Shown: positions 8,117 to 17,862 of the stretch, piece by piece | Layout of the letters: each line of letters begins with the position of its first letter | How positions within the stretch are numbered: the stretch's first letter is position 1 | Source: Companilactobacillus pabuli | Lineage (GTDB): Bacteria > Bacillota > Bacilli > Lactobacillales > Lactobacillaceae | Assembly (NCBI RefSeq): GCF_014058425.1 | Contig: NZ_CP049366.1 | Coordinates: 1,240,001 to 1,304,000 of the forward strand | DNA: 64,000 nucleotides | Reading direction: 5' to 3' | The notes under the pieces: generated by a model | What the model saw: only the letters and a program-made list of their open reading frames with translations | The model's database searches: none | What the model was told of the DNA's origin: nothing | Translations under genes and position numbers: made by a program

Positions 8117-9900
8117 TAACTCCCCTCCTGACTTTCTAATTTTCTTATTTTTGCTGATAATTTTTGAACTTCTTTAGTAAGAAGCTTATTATTTCTGTTT
8201 GATAATCGTATCTTGTCCGACATGTCATAATTGATATTGGTTCTGGACACTGTTGAATTATCCAGAGTCAATGTCATAGGTGAATCGTTTGTTAAAGGAT
8301 TACCGCTCACACCATTCAAAGTAATCATTGTTTGAATTCCTAAAGGCTCTGCATTCAAATAGCTTGTGTCACCTAATTTCAACGTATCATCTTGAAAACT
8401 CACGTTGATTGTTAGTTCAACAATTGGCTCCGTCTGCATAACTGAATCAGCATATTTTTTCATCGCAGCTGCATCTTTAATTTGGTCATTAGTAATATCT
8501 TCACCGATTATCAAACCGTGTTTAGCACTAGATTTAGCGTTGTAGTAAAAAAACGGCTCGAAGTAGTATTTAACTTCGTCTGTTTCTGTCTTAGCTGTGT
8601 CATCCGTTGCAGTTTCTACTGCAGTCGGTTCAACATCAGTATCACCATCGAAATTGATATCATCGGCACATACCCATTCATTTGTAGCAACCTGGTACCA
8701 AGTTTTCCCACCGTATCCATCTGATACAGTTCCATTGATTTTCCACTGTGTACCATTGTCCAAAACTCTACCAGTAATCTCATGTTGTCCGGAATATGGG
8801 GAATCATATATCTTAGCTGAGGTTGGTGCTGTGGTAGTTTCATCATCCCCACTGCCAGTTGTTATGTCAGCGGCTTTGATAGTACCTTGCCCCCAAGTTT
8901 GCTCAACAACATGGCTTTCTGGTTTGATATCGTCAGACTTATTAAAAGGCATATATTTCGAATTGATCCATGCATTAATTCCAACCCGATACCAAATTAC
9001 GCCATCAATAGAAACCTGTTCATCAACTGCCCATTTAGAGCCGTTTGGCAGTTTTTGACCTGTTAAAGAGCTATTTCCAACTGGTGAACTATAAACGGGA
9101 GCACCGCCATCTTCCATCGTTGAGATAGTCCCTCTGGCGTTACCGGTTGAGGTAGCTGCTGAAGTACTTCCACCACCGCTAGTAGTACCCGTGGAATCAG
9201 ATGAGGCACCACCATCAGCGGTAGTGTTATGTTCATCATCAACCGTAGCACCGTAAAGCATGGCACCATTAACAATTGAAGTAGAATCAACAGATAATTC
9301 GATGTCATTCGTGTTATGCGACCAAATATATTGTTTATTATTAATATTCTTATAACTATTGCTATCAAAAATCATGACTGTTTTACCGTCCGGATACCAC
9401 TTGGCACCATATGAATCGACAGCCTTCTGAACTGCATCAAGTCCGGAACAATTACCCCAATCGGTGATATCAATATTGTTGAAGTTACCATTGATTTGAT
9501 AGGTAAAACCGTTTGTATTGTACTGACTACCAAAGATAAAACTCAGCATTGAATCAATAGAATAGCTTTGACTTCCCTTATTGACCTTGAATTGTCTGAA
9601 ATTCTGAATATTGAAGATCTCATGTGTAGCAGTGACATCTTTAGTAACAAGGTCATCAATGTATTTAGGTACACTCTGCTTGATTTGATAGCGTTGGCCA
9701 TCAAATACGATATACGTATCATTTTCCAACATATCGAAAGACACGCCGTCATGATCATTAAGATAGGCAGTGAAAGACACTTGAAAACTAGAACTCACTT
9801 GCCAATCGACTTGAAAAGAATCTTCATTTAGACACGTCAACCATTCTTCTTTCTGGCCATCAAATGATTGAATGTAAATTTTGTGTCCGTTAAAAGCCAT
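8116..9900 (-). CDS. Tail-associated protein (Tal, prophage endopeptidase-tail type) with inserted SLAP/SH3-like domains
   Basis: The 594-aa protein has a Tal N-terminal fold: WLTCLNEDSFQVDWQVSSS at the start and DTYIVFDGQRYQIKQSVPKY. From about residue 240 to 420 there are two repeats of an SH3-like wall-binding module: APVYSSPVG..LPNGSKWAV..WYRVG, then AKIYDSPYSG..LDNGTQW..WYQVA. They are joined by a Ser/Gly/Thr linker. The C-terminal part returns to the Tal fold and ends in a coiled coil. The protein should sit at the tail tip below Dit. The inserted modules could give a first contact with the cell wall. Confidence 0.75.
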   Translation of the reverse strand: MAFNGHKIYIQSFDGQKEEWLTCLNEDSFQVDWQVSSSFQVSFTAYLNDHDGVSFDMLENDTYIVFDGQRYQIKQSVPKYIDDLVTKDVTATHEIFNIQNFRQFKVNKGSQSYSIDSMLSFIFGSQYNTNGFTYQINGNFNNIDITDWGNCSGLDAVQKAVDSYGAKWYPDGKTVMIFDSNSYKNINNKQYIWSHNTNDIELSVDSTSIVNGAMLYGATVDDEHNTTADGGASSDSTGTTSGGGSTSAATSTGNARGTISTMEDGGAPVYSSPVGNSSLTGQKLPNGSKWAVDEQVSIDGVIWYRVGINAWINSKYMPFNKSDDIKPESHVVEQTWGQGTIKAADITTGSGDDETTTAPTSAKIYDSPYSGQHEITGRVLDNGTQWKINGTVSDGYGGKTWYQVATNEWVCADDINFDGDTDVEPTAVETATDDTAKTETDEVKYYFEPFFYYNAKSSAKHGLIIGEDITNDQIKDAAAMKKYADSVMQTEPIVELTINVSFQDDTLKLGDTSYLNAEPLGIQTMITLNGVSGNPLTNDSPMTLTLDNSTVSRTNINYDMSDKIRLSNRNNKLLTKEVQKLSAKIRKLESQEGS

Positions 9901-10823
9901 TAGAAATAAATGAAGTAAAACTCAAAAGAGATATCTGAATTTGATAGGCCAGAAATTTCAAACTCGTTATCGCCTTTTGCAAGTGAAATTGTTCCATGAT
10001 TGCTGTTAATCCCATCGGGTTGGCCATTAATATATGGATTAACACCATTAAGAATCAATTCATCATTTGTACTTAAAACTCGATTATAGGTAAATACTTC
10101 TCCTGTAGTCTTATTGGTAAGGGTTGGCGAACCAACGCCTGTAATGTGAATTTTTAGTACGTGATCTTGCCCTAATGGGTCAATTCTCACAGAACTAGGA
10201 TTATAAATAGAAAACTTCTTTTCTTTGGACTCGAAGGAAATATCTTTATTAGGTATTCCCATGCCAAATGAAAAGAAGTTTTTATTTTTAAATATTTCTA
10301 GTGACGTTCCAACACTCTCACGCATTCCAGTGTAATTATTAAATGTAATAATCAAGCTGGCTTGATGTTCATTGAAATACGTTGGAGCAAATACTTTAGT
10401 TTTAACCCGATATTTGAAAGTCGGTTCGTTTCCGAATACAATCCAAAAGCCACTGCGAGTCATAAAGAAATTATGCAATTCAGAATATAACATTCTGAAT
10501 TCTGTTTCATTTTCTCCATCTACCATCCAGGTAGAATTGATATCTCTACTATCAAAATTAGATGATGTTAAATGTTGACCATCTCTAGTATTAATTTTCT
10601 GGAAGTTATCAATAGGATTTGCTTGAGCAACATCCCAATCATAGCAATGAACCCCAAACAAATCTTGAACGTCATAATATGATTTCCAATTGACACCGTC
10701 ACTACTAATGGCCACTTCAATTGGATCTTCAGGTAAAGATGATAGACTATCTCGCCCATGGCTGAATCCGTATGCATGTGGCTTTGGATTAGTCAATTCA
10801 TCCTTAAATACTTGATTTGTCAT
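9900..10823 (-). CDS. Distal tail protein (Dit)
   Basis: The 307-aa protein lies between the tape measure and Tal, the conserved site of Dit. Its N-terminal half has SSLPEDPIEVAIS and a segment with HCYDWDVAQANPID. A galectin-like beta-rich C-terminal half ends in EISGLSNSDISFEFYFIYF. Dit hexamers form the hub that joins the tail tube to the baseplate. One-base overlaps with both neighbours show tight coupling. Assignment is by position, size and fold character. Confidence 0.7.
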   Translation of the reverse strand: MTNQVFKDELTNPKPHAYGFSHGRDSLSSLPEDPIEVAISSDGVNWKSYYDVQDLFGVHCYDWDVAQANPIDNFQKINTRDGQHLTSSNFDSRDINSTWMVDGENETEFRMLYSELHNFFMTRSGFWIVFGNEPTFKYRVKTKVFAPTYFNEHQASLIITFNNYTGMRESVGTSLEIFKNKNFFSFGMGIPNKDISFESKEKKFSIYNPSSVRIDPLGQDHVLKIHITGVGSPTLTNKTTGEVFTYNRVLSTNDELILNGVNPYINGQPDGINSNHGTISLAKGDNEFEISGLSNSDISFEFYFIYF

Positions 10824-13800
10824 TATTGTCTCATCCCTCTCTGATAAGCATAAATATCAGTATCACGTCTATTTTGCTGATTCAAGTTGCTTGATGTACG
10901 TGCAATATTTACTTCTGGTTGGAAGTCCTTTCCATTGATTGAACCAAGCAAATTGATAACACTATCCAGCTTTCTACCAATGTCTGAAGAAATATTACTT
11001 GTTATGTTTGATGACATTCTAAATTCTGGATGGAAGTCTGCCATTCTACCAATCAAATCGCCAAGAAGTGGAATGGCGGAAGGTTTAGATGGATTAATAG
11101 CAAACTCATCACCATCTTCACCGATAATGGCACTTGTAGCATTAAATACATGACCACCGTTGGCCATTAATCTTGGACCACTAGGACCTGAAGCTTGCCC
11201 ACGCCATTCGCCATATTTTCCGTTATATCCCATACCCATATCAGAACGCCATGTAGCATCATTAAATAATGCAATTAATTGGTCAAAGGCACTATGGATA
11301 TTAGTGTGACCCGGCATGGCGTAATGCATGAATGTTGGTTCTATATATTGAAGAATACCGGTTGATGGGTGGCCAGCTTTAGCATTGCTATCCCAATTAT
11401 TTGTGATATTAGGATCACCACCAGATTCATTAGCAATGATTCTTTCAATCATATCAACATTAAAATCGGTAATTGATTGATGCATATAAGCAGCGGCAGC
11501 TTTAATCATTGGACCGTATGCAGTAGCAGGCATTTTGCCAGAAACTGTGACTGATTGAAGTTGTTTCTTGAAGCTTTCAGCCAAGCTCTTAACCTTATCA
11601 GCAACAGCTTTAACAATTCCATGACCAGTAGCAGGTCCCATTTTGCTTGAAAATTCTTCTTTAGCAAATTTACCATTTGTGACTGATTCGAATGCCTTAG
11701 ATAAATTCCCAACAGGGTCTTTAATAAAGTCCTTAGCAAATTTAATACCTTTTTCGATATCTCCACCAATTTCTTTCATCTTAGAAGATACCCAAGAGCC
11801 TACGCCACTAGCCGCATCAGATATTCCGTTTTTGGCCATATCAAAGAAATTAGATAAACTATCTCCAATACCATTTTCATAGTGAGGAATTAAACCAGTT
11901 TCAACATATGGTCTTGCTGCTTGAGCAGGTAAAACTGATGAACCTTGTGGTAATGGCAGTACAACATTTCTTTGTTGAGGCGAGAACATATGTCCATTTG
12001 GTAATTTAACAATTTCACGATAAACACTAGAGTGAGCATCATTAATCTTTGCTAATCCACCTCTGTGGTAATTGGATCCAGTTTCAAGAGTCTTAATTTT
12101 TCCTAAGCTCTTTCCACCGAACATTTTGATAACGCCATTGATAGCTCCAATACCTGAATTAACGATTCCAATGATTCCATTCCAGGAATTTTTAGCAATA
12201 TCCTTTAATCCATCAAAAATATTTTTGAATGTGTCAGATACTCCTTGCCAGACTGAGTGCCAAGCTGATTTGAAGTTAGAACTGAAATCAGACCACCAAG
12301 AATTCATACCACTTGAAAAATTGCTATACCATTTAGATAATCCACTGAACTTCTTACTAAAGTATGAACCTACGCCAGACCAAACTGAGTTCCAAGATTT
12401 TGAGAAACCAGAGCTAAATCCTGACCACCAATCATCCATGCCGGCACTCCAAGAATCTGCATTCTTTTGGGCTTCATTGAATTTCTCTTTTAAATCCTTA
12501 GCCCATTTAGATTTTTTGACTGACTTAGACATGTTAGACATCTGTTTACCAACATCATCAGATGATTTCTGAATAGATTTGGACATGTCTGACATAGTAT
12601 TGGACATATCTTTGGAGAATTTCTTCATATCAATAGCTTTAGAAATTTTCTTCCAAGATTTTTGCCAGCTTTTAGCTATTGGATCAAAGATTTTACCGAG
12701 CCATTTTGTTAGTCCATTCCAATCTTTCTTGATTGATTTAACCAATGAAGAAATTGATTTTTTAATTGGCTTAACAAGTGGCTTAGTTATCTTCACACCA
12801 ATACCAACGGGGAAAGCTAAAGCATATAGTGCTAACTTACCAAAGCCTTTCATCCCTTTAACGATGCCTTTAACAATATCACTACCAATTTTGGCAGTAT
12901 TTTTAGTAAATGACTTAAAGCCTTTTTGAAAATCCTTAACTAAATTAGATGCCCATTTTTGAATGGATTTACCTACTTTAGTATCTTTTAGAATCCAGGC
13001 ACCAACGCCAGCAAATGGATTAACCAGTGTCAGTAGTATTTCTTGCTTGTGTTTCTTACCAAAACTAACAATTCCTTTAGCCCATTCGGCTACAGCATCT
13101 CCAGCTTTTCTTGAGTAATAACCAGCCTTTTGAATAATTCCTTTTGGTGGCTTTGCACCACGTCCAGCTTTATTCCATCCATCAGTAAACTCTTTAGCAG
13201 CTTTACCACCATATTTACCAATTACACGGCCTAACATAGCGCCAGCAGCTTCACCGGCCGGACCACCTAGCATGAATCCAACACCACCACCAATGGCAGT
13301 ACCGGCAGCCTTACCAAATCCTTCAAATTTCTTTTCTGGATTTTTAGCTTTAATAGCACCGACAATATCTAATCCAGCACTAGCAGCAATACCGGCAGTA
13401 GCCACGCCAGTCCCAATTTTGGCACCTTTAGACATACTGCCAATATTAACTTTTGAGAATTTACCGCCTTGAGTTACTTTGCTTAATAGATCTTTTAAGC
13501 TAAGCAATTGCTTCTTTGTTTCTGCAATTCCTTCAGTACCGAATCTGAATACAGTTTTCTTGTTTTCTCCAGATCCGATAACTTTAGTTAGCAGGCCACC
13601 ACCTTTTGACTGAATGCCCGCCAATTTTAGCAGTGGGTCAAATGCACCCTTAGCCATTTTGAATGTTTTCATGGCAACAAGATAACCAGCAATAGCCTTA
13701 ATGGCCGTTTTATGTTTAGCAATACCTTTTAAGGCATCAGCAACTGCATGTAGTGGATCACTTGCATCTTTAGAGCTGTCTTTCATTAATCCTAAGCCAC

Positions 13801-15415
13801 TACCAATTGTAGTGATAATAGAACCAGCATCTTTCCAGATTGCATTAAGAAATACTTTTAGGATTTCATTCAAACTACTACCGACAGTCTTCAAATCTTT
13901 AGCATGGTCAGTAATGTAGCCAAAAAATACTTTGAATCCTTTATTAACTGAATCGATACCCCTATTCAGGTTTGCTGCAAAGTCCTTTTGTCCGCCAGTA
14001 CCACCAGAAAGAGCACTCATGGCATCAGACATCCCACTTGATATTGTTTTACCTAAGTCGCTGAATTTATCTTTTGTGCGCTTGTCAGCAACCCAATCAG
14101 ATACAGTTTTGTAAATTGGATTTTGTGCATTTAAAAATGGCTCAGTGAATGCTGATAGTAAAACAGGAACTTGACTTTGGATAGTACGCTTCATACCAGC
14201 AATTGTGGCACTAAAGTTCTTTGTAGCCTTGCCATACTTGGTTGCAGTGTCTTCCAAAACTTTATCCATTGTATCAGATGAAACCTTGCCGGCTGAAATC
14301 ATATCGTTCAGCTGTTTCATGGTTAAATCTTTGTTACCAGTCATCTTCTGCTCGGTCTTAAGTAGCTCAATTCTCAACTTAGGAAAGACATTAACAAAAG
14401 ACATCATATCTTGAGCTGAAACCTTGCCATTTGCAACCATCTGACCCCACTGAGTTCCGAAGTTCTCAACTTCATCATCAGTTTTACCGAATGCATCCTG
14501 TAGTGTTAATACTGAAGTCGTCAATTTCTTAGTCGTTGCAGCACTATCATTAACCGAATAGAATTTCTGATTCAATTGATCAACCATGTGAGTCGAGTTA
14601 TTAGCAGCTATGGCCATTTTATTGGTCATATCTACCATTTTTTGACCATCTTTAGCGTTACCGGTCAAAGTTTTCCAAGTAGCATTCATAGTTTGTTGTG
14701 CATTGGCGTATTCCATCGCCGCTGAAGTTGCGGACTTCAAACCACCAACGATTGACATGAGTCCAGTCGTCATCATGGATCCAACAAAACTACCTGCTAG
14801 GATAGATTTAAATTGACTTGTTTTTTCTTTAGCCTTATCAATATGGCTACTAAAATTACTTAGAGCACTGTTACCACTGTTAACATCAGCATCAACTTTG
14901 GTATTCACATGCTTAGGAATCTTGTCAGTTTCACGAATGAAGTCATCAACATCATGTGTATCAGCTATCGCATCGAGCTTTGTACGTGCTTCTTTAGGCA
15001 CCTTTTGATAGTACTGCTCAAAGGTAGTGAAGCCTTCCTTTTCAGCCATAGCCTTTAATGTGGATTGTTGACTACGTGGCAGACTTTCCAAATCATTCTT
15101 AAATGCCTGGAATCCACCTTTTTCAACGTTAGCCTTTAATTGAGTGTATTTATCTTTAGGGACGGTCTTCATGTAGCCTTCAAAGGTATCAAAACCATTC
15201 TTTTCAGCCATTGCCTTCAATGTAGTTTGGACATCTTTAGGCAATCCTTGAAGCTTTTGGCCAAAGGAAGTAATTCCTTGTTCTTCTGGAGTAGCACCAA
15301 GTTTTACTTTCTTATCCTTGATACCATCAATGGCCTCTTTGACCTTATTAGCTGTTGGCGTTAATTGATCAGTACCCTTAAAGTTAATAATCTTATTAAC
15401 AACAATATCCGACAT
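10823..15415 (-). CDS. Tape measure protein with C-terminal lytic transglycosylase-like domain
   Basis: The 1530-aa protein is the longest in the window. Residues 50-180 hold about four tandem repeats of 27 residues (LPKDVQTTLKAMAEK, VPKDKYTQLKANVEK, LPRSQQSTLKAMAEK, VPKEARTKLDAIADT). Next come a tape-measure core (MNATWKTLTGNAKDGQK), hydrophobic Gly/Ala-rich stretches and long Lys/Ser/Trp-rich helices. Near the C-terminus an SLT/lysozyme-like domain carries IANESGGDP with a probable catalytic Glu, then STGILQYIEPTF. The protein sets tail length, assists DNA passage and may locally open peptidoglycan. It directly follows the GT chaperone gene. Confidence 0.9.
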   Translation of the reverse strand: MSDIVVNKIINFKGTDQLTPTANKVKEAIDGIKDKKVKLGATPEEQGITSFGQKLQGLPKDVQTTLKAMAEKNGFDTFEGYMKTVPKDKYTQLKANVEKGGFQAFKNDLESLPRSQQSTLKAMAEKEGFTTFEQYYQKVPKEARTKLDAIADTHDVDDFIRETDKIPKHVNTKVDADVNSGNSALSNFSSHIDKAKEKTSQFKSILAGSFVGSMMTTGLMSIVGGLKSATSAAMEYANAQQTMNATWKTLTGNAKDGQKMVDMTNKMAIAANNSTHMVDQLNQKFYSVNDSAATTKKLTTSVLTLQDAFGKTDDEVENFGTQWGQMVANGKVSAQDMMSFVNVFPKLRIELLKTEQKMTGNKDLTMKQLNDMISAGKVSSDTMDKVLEDTATKYGKATKNFSATIAGMKRTIQSQVPVLLSAFTEPFLNAQNPIYKTVSDWVADKRTKDKFSDLGKTISSGMSDAMSALSGGTGGQKDFAANLNRGIDSVNKGFKVFFGYITDHAKDLKTVGSSLNEILKVFLNAIWKDAGSIITTIGSGLGLMKDSSKDASDPLHAVADALKGIAKHKTAIKAIAGYLVAMKTFKMAKGAFDPLLKLAGIQSKGGGLLTKVIGSGENKKTVFRFGTEGIAETKKQLLSLKDLLSKVTQGGKFSKVNIGSMSKGAKIGTGVATAGIAASAGLDIVGAIKAKNPEKKFEGFGKAAGTAIGGGVGFMLGGPAGEAAGAMLGRVIGKYGGKAAKEFTDGWNKAGRGAKPPKGIIQKAGYYSRKAGDAVAEWAKGIVSFGKKHKQEILLTLVNPFAGVGAWILKDTKVGKSIQKWASNLVKDFQKGFKSFTKNTAKIGSDIVKGIVKGMKGFGKLALYALAFPVGIGVKITKPLVKPIKKSISSLVKSIKKDWNGLTKWLGKIFDPIAKSWQKSWKKISKAIDMKKFSKDMSNTMSDMSKSIQKSSDDVGKQMSNMSKSVKKSKWAKDLKEKFNEAQKNADSWSAGMDDWWSGFSSGFSKSWNSVWSGVGSYFSKKFSGLSKWYSNFSSGMNSWWSDFSSNFKSAWHSVWQGVSDTFKNIFDGLKDIAKNSWNGIIGIVNSGIGAINGVIKMFGGKSLGKIKTLETGSNYHRGGLAKINDAHSSVYREIVKLPNGHMFSPQQRNVVLPLPQGSSVLPAQAARPYVETGLIPHYENGIGDSLSNFFDMAKNGISDAASGVGSWVSSKMKEIGGDIEKGIKFAKDFIKDPVGNLSKAFESVTNGKFAKEEFSSKMGPATGHGIVKAVADKVKSLAESFKKQLQSVTVSGKMPATAYGPMIKAAAAYMHQSITDFNVDMIERIIANESGGDPNITNNWDSNAKAGHPSTGILQYIEPTFMHYAMPGHTNIHSAFDQLIALFNDATWRSDMGMGYNGKYGEWRGQASGPSGPRLMANGGHVFNATSAIIGEDGDEFAINPSKPSAIPLLGDLIGRMADFHPEFRMSSNITSNISSDIGRKLDSVINLLGSINGKDFQPEVNIARTSSNLNQQNRRDTDIYAYQRGMRQ

Positions 15416-16224
15416 CTATTCTCGCCCCCTTTGCATAACCAATTCGTAGAATGCCTTTACATCCATCTGCTTTCTTTCGGAATCGTCGGATTCTTTGCCA
15501 AACTTCTCCGCATAATCTTTAATTTGACTCAATACTGTATCTATTTGCTGGCTTTGACCTTGAATATCATCAATTAGACCAACTGGCCGAACCATTGAAT
15601 TAGATACACGCTGATTAGTTAAATTGTCGTATTGAGCTAGTAAGGCACCTCTACACAGGTCATCAAATTCATTAGGAGTGAGCTTCCAAAAATCATCAAT
15701 ATTGGTAATTCCAATTATTCTTCTGGCTCTAGTTATTTGCTCATCTAAATCAAAGTCGTTTACTTGATTAGATCCATTCGACTCTCGATATTCTTCTTGT
15801 TTTCTTCGAGTTGGTTGATTTGAATCTGAGTCATTTCTTTGTCCTCTTGCTTGATAGACTTGAGCTTTAAACTGGCTTTCATACTCTCTAGTAAACGATC
15901 TCCGTATTTCTTCCAAGCTTTGATTTCCGATTTTAAAAAACCTGATGTAGCTAAGCCCGTAATAATTTCATCAGTAGTTTTATGGACATCATCAAATAGA
16001 CCATTTTCGTCTAGTTGATCAACAACTTCATCTTCAGACAAGTCCTTTCCAGCCACTGCTTTAAAAAAATTAATAATTGTAATAGAGTCATCGCTAAAAA
16101 GACCATCTAAAAAGCTGTAAAAGTTTTCTTTTCGTTTATCTTTATCGTCACCGGCAATATTTTTATAAAGTCGATAATTATATGTTGGTTCAACTTCCGT
16201 ATCTTTGATTTTTAGAGTTAGCAT
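15416..16224 (-). CDS. Tail assembly chaperone GT fusion, made by -1 frameshift
   Basis: An open frame of 166 codons (15416-15916) overlaps the G gene in the -1 frame and has no convincing start of its own. Joining it to G at the T TTA AAG site (15865-15871) gives MKASLK-AQVYQARG and a fusion of about 269 aa ending in FYELVMQRGRE. The T part has DDFWKLTPNEFDDL, usual for such proteins. In siphoviruses G and GT coat the tape measure during tail assembly at a fixed ratio. The frameshift is predicted, not shown. Confidence 0.75.
15760..16224 (-). CDS. Tail assembly chaperone G
   Basis: This 154-aa protein lies between the tail proteins and the tape measure. I start it at the ATG at 16224 (MLTLKIKDTEVEPTYNY) because AGGAG sits seven bases before it; the ORF extends 14 codons further upstream without such a site. 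It contains ENFYSFLDGLFSDDS and a helical acidic body and ends at LIK. It is the unshifted product; about 35 codons lie downstream of the slippery site. Confidence 0.75.
   Translation of the reverse strand: MLTLKIKDTEVEPTYNYRLYKNIAGDDKDKRKENFYSFLDGLFSDDSITIINFFKAVAGKDLSEDEVVDQLDENGLFDDVHKTTDEIITGLATSGFLKSEIKAWKKYGDRLLESMKASLKLKSIKQEDKEMTQIQINQLEENKKNIESRMDLIK
15865..15871 (-). other. Programmed -1 ribosomal frameshift site T TTA AAG
   Basis: On the minus strand the G frame reads AGT TTA AAG, giving the canonical heptamer T TTA AAG. Slipping back by one places the ribosome in the downstream T frame with no stop before 15416. The position near the 3' end of G matches other siphovirus G/GT genes. 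Confidence 0.8.
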
Positions 16225-16295
16225 TTTAAATCTCCTAAAAATGAATTTGATTCCAACCGCCACCACTCAAGAAAGTGAGAATGCTTTTAAATTAG

Positions 16296-16574
16296 CTATT
16301 CAGCTGAGACATTTGCCCCGTCACTAGTTGCGTCTGCTTTCACATCTGCTGGCTTGTCTGGAGCTTTTTCAACTGTGAATCCTGGAACGTCTACTTTTTC
16401 TGATTCAAGTCCGGTTGTTGCATCTTTAAAAGAAATCTTGTAATCACCGTCAGTAACAGTAGTACCACCGGTTAGGCCAGTGATTGCTGTAGAAAGGTCG
16501 CCTTTAGTTCCTTCAACAACTTTTTTGCCAGTCTTGTCGTAAATAATTTCTGTTTGATTAGTTCTGTCTGCCAT
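16296..16574 (-). CDS. Small Ig-like phage structural protein with conserved C-terminal tag
   Basis: This 92-aa protein has a beta-rich body (QTEIIYDKTGKKV, DGDYKISFKDATTG) and ends in KPADVKADATSDGANVSAE. That ending aligns without gaps with the end of the major tail protein (EPQNVQSKATGTGADVSSS) and with the -1 frame extension of the capsid gene. It lies between the major tail gene and the chaperones. It may decorate the tail tube or be a detached surface domain. No known family is certain. Confidence 0.6.
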   Translation of the reverse strand: MADRTNQTEIIYDKTGKKVVEGTKGDLSTAITGLTGGTTVTDGDYKISFKDATTGLESEKVDVPGFTVEKAPDKPADVKADATSDGANVSAE

Positions 16575-16600
16575 ATTTGAATACTTCCTTTAATTATTTT

Positions 16601-17389
16601 TTAGCTAGATGAAACATCTGCACCTGTCCCGGTTGCCTTAGATTGAACATTTTGCGGTTCTTCTGGAGCTTTTTCACTGCCTGCATCATCGTCAACAGGC
16701 TTATAAGCTGGGCCCATTACGTCCTCACCAGTAGTTGTGTCTTGTACTTCAATGGTGTCATCGTCAACAGTTTTATCAACGAAGTCACCATTGTCATCAA
16801 CACCCAAATCAGTACCATGTGAGAAGTTATAGAACTTGGCTAGGTCATCCAAAATACCATCATCAAGATCTTCTTCATCAAGCTCGAATGCATTTTCATC
16901 TGAATTGATTGCACGTTCCATACCATTGACTTCGAATTGGAGATTGGATGTCATTGTTCCACCCAATGCTTCTGTGTTAGGAAGGTTGGGAACAAAACTT
17001 TGTGAGAATTGTGCTTGAATCTTACGATGCGGCTTAGTACCGTGCATTGTGTTTAGATCCATTCTCCATAGACCAATTAATTCACCCTTTTCCCAGGCTG
17101 CATATAAGTCCCAATACAAATCTTTCTTGTTCTTTTCCGGAGCAGAAAAGATTACATCTACAGTACGTTGTTGGTTGATTGAGCCGACACCTTTAATATT
17201 GGCCCTCTTAGTTGCTGTAGATTGTAATGTACGTGTATTAGTTCCTGATGTGGCACCCTGGAGTCCTAAAATATGAATCTTATTTGCTAGTGGTTCGTGC
17301 TTGATACGTTTGTAAAGATAAATAATGTTATCGGCATCACGGCCACGAACTTCAGCTTTAAACTTGTTGGATACTGCTGTATCTACCAT
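16601..17389 (-). CDS. Major tail protein
   Basis: The 262-aa protein occupies the conserved position between the tail terminator and the G/GT chaperones. The tube domain (about 1-170) has IIYLYKRIKHEP, RTVDVIFSAPEKNKKD and LWRMDLNTM, similar to TP901-1-type tail tube proteins. An acidic linker (170-235, rich in Asp) leads to the C-terminal tag EPQNVQSKATGTGADVSSS, in frame here. The tag is shared with two other structural products of this phage, suggesting an exposed surface module on the tail tube. Confidence 0.8.
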   Translation of the reverse strand: MVDTAVSNKFKAEVRGRDADNIIYLYKRIKHEPLANKIHILGLQGATSGTNTRTLQSTATKRANIKGVGSINQQRTVDVIFSAPEKNKKDLYWDLYAAWEKGELIGLWRMDLNTMHGTKPHRKIQAQFSQSFVPNLPNTEALGGTMTSNLQFEVNGMERAINSDENAFELDEEDLDDGILDDLAKFYNFSHGTDLGVDDNGDFVDKTVDDDTIEVQDTTTGEDVMGPAYKPVDDDAGSEKAPEEPQNVQSKATGTGADVSSS

Positions 17390-17418
17390 TTAAATTCCTC
17401 TTTTCTAATAATTTACAT

Positions 17419-17450
17419 AAAAAAAGACACCCATTTTATAAATGAATGTC
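17419..17450 (-). terminator. Terminator-like hairpin before the major tail gene
   Basis: GACA/TGTC and CATTT/AAATG stem segments with a small internal loop are followed on the minus strand by seven T. The hairpin overlaps the stop region of the tail terminator gene. I see no clear new promoter behind it, so it may only reduce transcription, or it may protect the 5' end of a processed major-tail mRNA. Confidence 0.5.
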
Positions 17451-17854
17451 TAAATAATTAATTTTTCTGTAATGTGATAATCAAATGTAATTGTTACATG
17501 TCTCAGCGATTTAGAAGTTGAATTATCAATTGTTTCTGATGATTGATTAAACGCATAAGATTGGCAATTGTAATTGGACAATCTCAAATACTTGAGATAC
17601 TCACGGATACTAAATAATGTATCCATCATCAAGCCATGATCGTTATCAACATCATCAAAGTAGTCAACATAAAGCGTATATGTAGAACGCTGTTCATTCT
17701 TAGCACGTTCAGCATTGTTGTTTTGCCCTGCTGATACGATAATTTGAGGATACTCATTACTATCAACTGCATTTAAGTCAAATACAGGGGCATCCGTGAT
17801 AATCTCTAACGTTCTAATTGCTGATTGCAGCATGTCATGTTGTGGTGAAATCAA
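17450..17854 (-). CDS. Tail completion/terminator protein
   Basis: The 134-aa protein lies between the gp10-like gene and the major tail protein. Its start (SPQHDMLQSAIRTLEII), the central YPQIIVSAGQ and the C-terminal HVTITFDYHI are in keeping with gp17-like tail terminators, which cap the tail tube at the head end. Eight bases separate it from the upstream stop. Assignment is mainly by position and size. Confidence 0.6.
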   Translation of the reverse strand: MISPQHDMLQSAIRTLEIITDAPVFDLNAVDSNEYPQIIVSAGQNNNAERAKNEQRSTYTLYVDYFDDVDNDHGLMMDTLFSIREYLKYLRLSNYNCQSYAFNQSSETIDNSTSKSLRHVTITFDYHITEKLII

Positions 17855-17862
17855 TTAATCAC

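Noticed and set aside
8597-9058. 153-codon plus-strand ORF inside the Tal gene
   Set aside because: Antisense shadow of the Ser/Thr-rich linker and SH3-like repeats; no start signals.
12072-12929. Long plus-strand ORFs inside the tape measure gene
   Set aside because: They are antisense shadows rich in Ile/Pro/Phe without ribosome sites.
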